A stretch of DNA of 6,990 nucleotides from TCS-49 sp964442515. Its GTDB lineage: Bacteria > Campylobacterota > Campylobacteria > Campylobacterales > Sulfurovaceae. The notes beneath the pieces were generated by a model that saw nothing but the letters and a program-made list of their open reading frames with translations, made no database searches and was not told the DNA's origin. Both the position numbers and the translations under genes were made by a program. Below, one piece after another: positions 5,977-6,990 of this stretch. The stretch is taken from assembly GCA_964442515.1 (NCBI GenBank), contig CAYUAC010000107.1, positions 1-6,990 on the forward strand, given 5' to 3'. How positions within the stretch are numbered: the stretch's first letter is position 1; the number at the start of each line of letters is the position of its first letter.

Positions 5977-6990
5977 GTGAAAATAGCCTCTACCGGTATC
6001 TTTAAAGGCACCAGCCGCAAAATGTCGCTTATGAGCCTGTTTGTGATCTTGTTCAGTGTTTTTCTTACGGGCTACTTTCCGGATAAAAGCGCTGCGTCCC
6101 TGCAGTCCTTTCGCGATTTTTTGACCCCGTTTTTAGAGTGGTATTACGTGATCTTAGTCGCGTTTTTACTCTTTTTTATGATCTGGCTTGGCATGGGGCG
6201 CTACCGCAATATCCGCCTGGGCGGCGATTTGGAACAGCCCGAGTTTACCTTTTTCTCCTGGGTTTCGATGCTTTTTGCCGCGGGTACGGGCGTGGGTATC
6301 CTCTTTTGGTCGGTGGCCCAGCCCATCATGCAGTTTGAAGCCAATCCGTTCACCGGCGGGGATATGGACCCCGAAGCGGCTATTGTGGGGATGAGTCTGA
6401 GCTTTTTTCACTGGGGGCTTAACGGCTGGGCGATCTTTTCTTTTATCGCTATTACCATGGCTTATTTTGCCTACCGCCACAATTACCCCCTTACCATCCG
6501 CTCGGCGCTGTATCCCATTCTGGGCCGCCACGCCGACAGCCTCCTTGGCGACGTGATCGACGTACTGGCGGTTTTTGGCACCGTTTTTGGCATCGCGACC
6601 ACCCTTGGCCTTGGCGTGCAGCAGATGAATGCGGGGCTGGAGTATGTCGCGGGCATCGCCGGGTCGCAGAGCTTTCAGCTGACGGTAATGGCCGGCATCA
6701 TGCTCATAGCCACGGCGTCAGTGATGAGCGGAGTCCACAAAGGGGTAAAACTGCTTTCAGAAGCCAACTTTTGGCTCAGTATCGTTGCGCTGAGTTTCCT
6801 GCTGCTTTTTGGCCCCACCCAGTATCTCATCGGCGTGACGGTTGAATCCACGGGGTATTACATCCAAAACATTTTTCGCCTGACCTTTCATACCAACGTC
6901 ACCCACGACAGCAACTGGCAGGCGGTGTGGACGGTGTTTTTCTGGGGCTGGTGGATCGCGTGGTCGCCGTTTGTGGGCATGTTTATCGCC
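5977..6990 (+). CDS. BCCT-family transporter (betaine/choline/carnitine type), 5' part
   Basis: The frame is open from a GTG at 5977 to the window edge (338 codons; the family is usually above 500), so the C-terminal third is missing. Seen landmarks match the BCCT family: the glycine-rich A-A-G-T-G-V-G-I-L-F-W at 101-111, the H146-W-G-L-N-G-W-A-I-F segment, G-I-A-T-T-L-G-L-G-V at 205-214, and the tryptophan-rich signature W318-T-V-F-F-W-G-W-W-I-A-W-S-P-F-V-G-M-F at 318-336. Several hydrophobic segments fit the first eight or so of twelve helices. BCCT proteins import quaternary ammonium or sulfonium compounds such as glycine betaine, choline, carnitine or DMSP with Na+ or H+; substrate and ion cannot be fixed here. 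The M-G-I-G of BetP's glycine stretch is T-G-V-G here. Short N-terminal tail (about 19 residues). Transcribed away from the metal operon, with noticeably higher GC than the receptor gene, and probably functionally unrelated. Confidence 0.93.
   Translation, partial: MKIASTGIFKGTSRKMSLMSLFVILFSVFLTGYFPDKSAASLQSFRDFLTPFLEWYYVILVAFLLFFMIWLGMGRYRNIRLGGDLEQPEFTFFSWVSMLFAAGTGVGILFWSVAQPIMQFEANPFTGGDMDPEAAIVGMSLSFFHWGLNGWAIFSFIAITMAYFAYRHNYPLTIRSALYPILGRHADSLLGDVIDVLAVFGTVFGIATTLGLGVQQMNAGLEYVAGIAGSQSFQLTVMAGIMLIATASVMSGVHKGVKLLSEANFWLSIVALSFLLLFGPTQYLIGVTVESTGYYIQNIFRLTFHTNVTHDSNWQAVWTVFFWGWWIAWSPFVGMFIA

Noticed and set aside
6166..6531. 121-residue minus-strand open frame inside the BCCT gene
   Set aside because: Antisense to strongly conserved BCCT sequence; its Lys/His-rich composition is what the reverse complement of that gene would give.

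Overview
The window looks like a chromosomal segment of a moderate-GC Gram-negative bacterium with a respiratory lifestyle. An outer-membrane TonB-dependent receptor shows a Gram-negative envelope, and two NapH/NosR/CcoG-type membrane ferredoxins point to anaerobic or microaerobic respiration. The divergent promoters resemble those of Campylobacterota: an extended -10 behind a T-run and no clear -35. I would guess a sulfur- or nitrate-respiring campylobacterote of the Sulfurimonas/Sulfuricurvum/Sulfurovum type. This is an inference from gene content and promoter style, not a match.

Layout. Four genes lie head to tail on the minus strand and fill positions 5818 down to 1. In transcription order they are a TonB-dependent receptor (3722-5818), a six-helix CcdA/SafE-like membrane protein (3081-3719), an 886-residue fusion protein (411-3071) and a second membrane ferredoxin cut by the window edge (1-418). 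Gaps are 2 bp and 9 bp, then an 8-bp overlap, so this is almost certainly one operon. A 158-bp divergent intergenic region (5819-5976) separates it from the 5' part of a BCCT-family transporter gene on the plus strand (5977 to the window end).

How the genes may work together. The 886-residue protein joins a CcoG/NapH-type membrane [4Fe-4S] module, a periplasmic NosL-like copper-binding domain flanked by His-rich linkers, and a DUF4198/NikM-like beta domain with a C-terminal membrane anchor. Together with an outer-membrane receptor and a cysteine-containing CcdA-like protein, this reads as a metal (most likely copper) uptake, reduction and delivery pathway into the periplasm. It could feed a copper enzyme such as nitrous-oxide reductase or a haem-copper oxidase. 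The copper assignment rests on the NosL motif and the known cupric reductase activity of CcoG; no copper enzyme is present in the window.

Regulation. The intergenic region holds three TGTTAA boxes spaced exactly 11 bp apart. They sit where the -35 of the receptor promoter should be, next to an extended -10. This is the geometry of OmpR/PhoB-family response-regulator sites. The BCCT gene has its own extended -10 promoter facing the other way. No RNA genes, insertion sequences, CRISPR arrays or convincing terminators were found.
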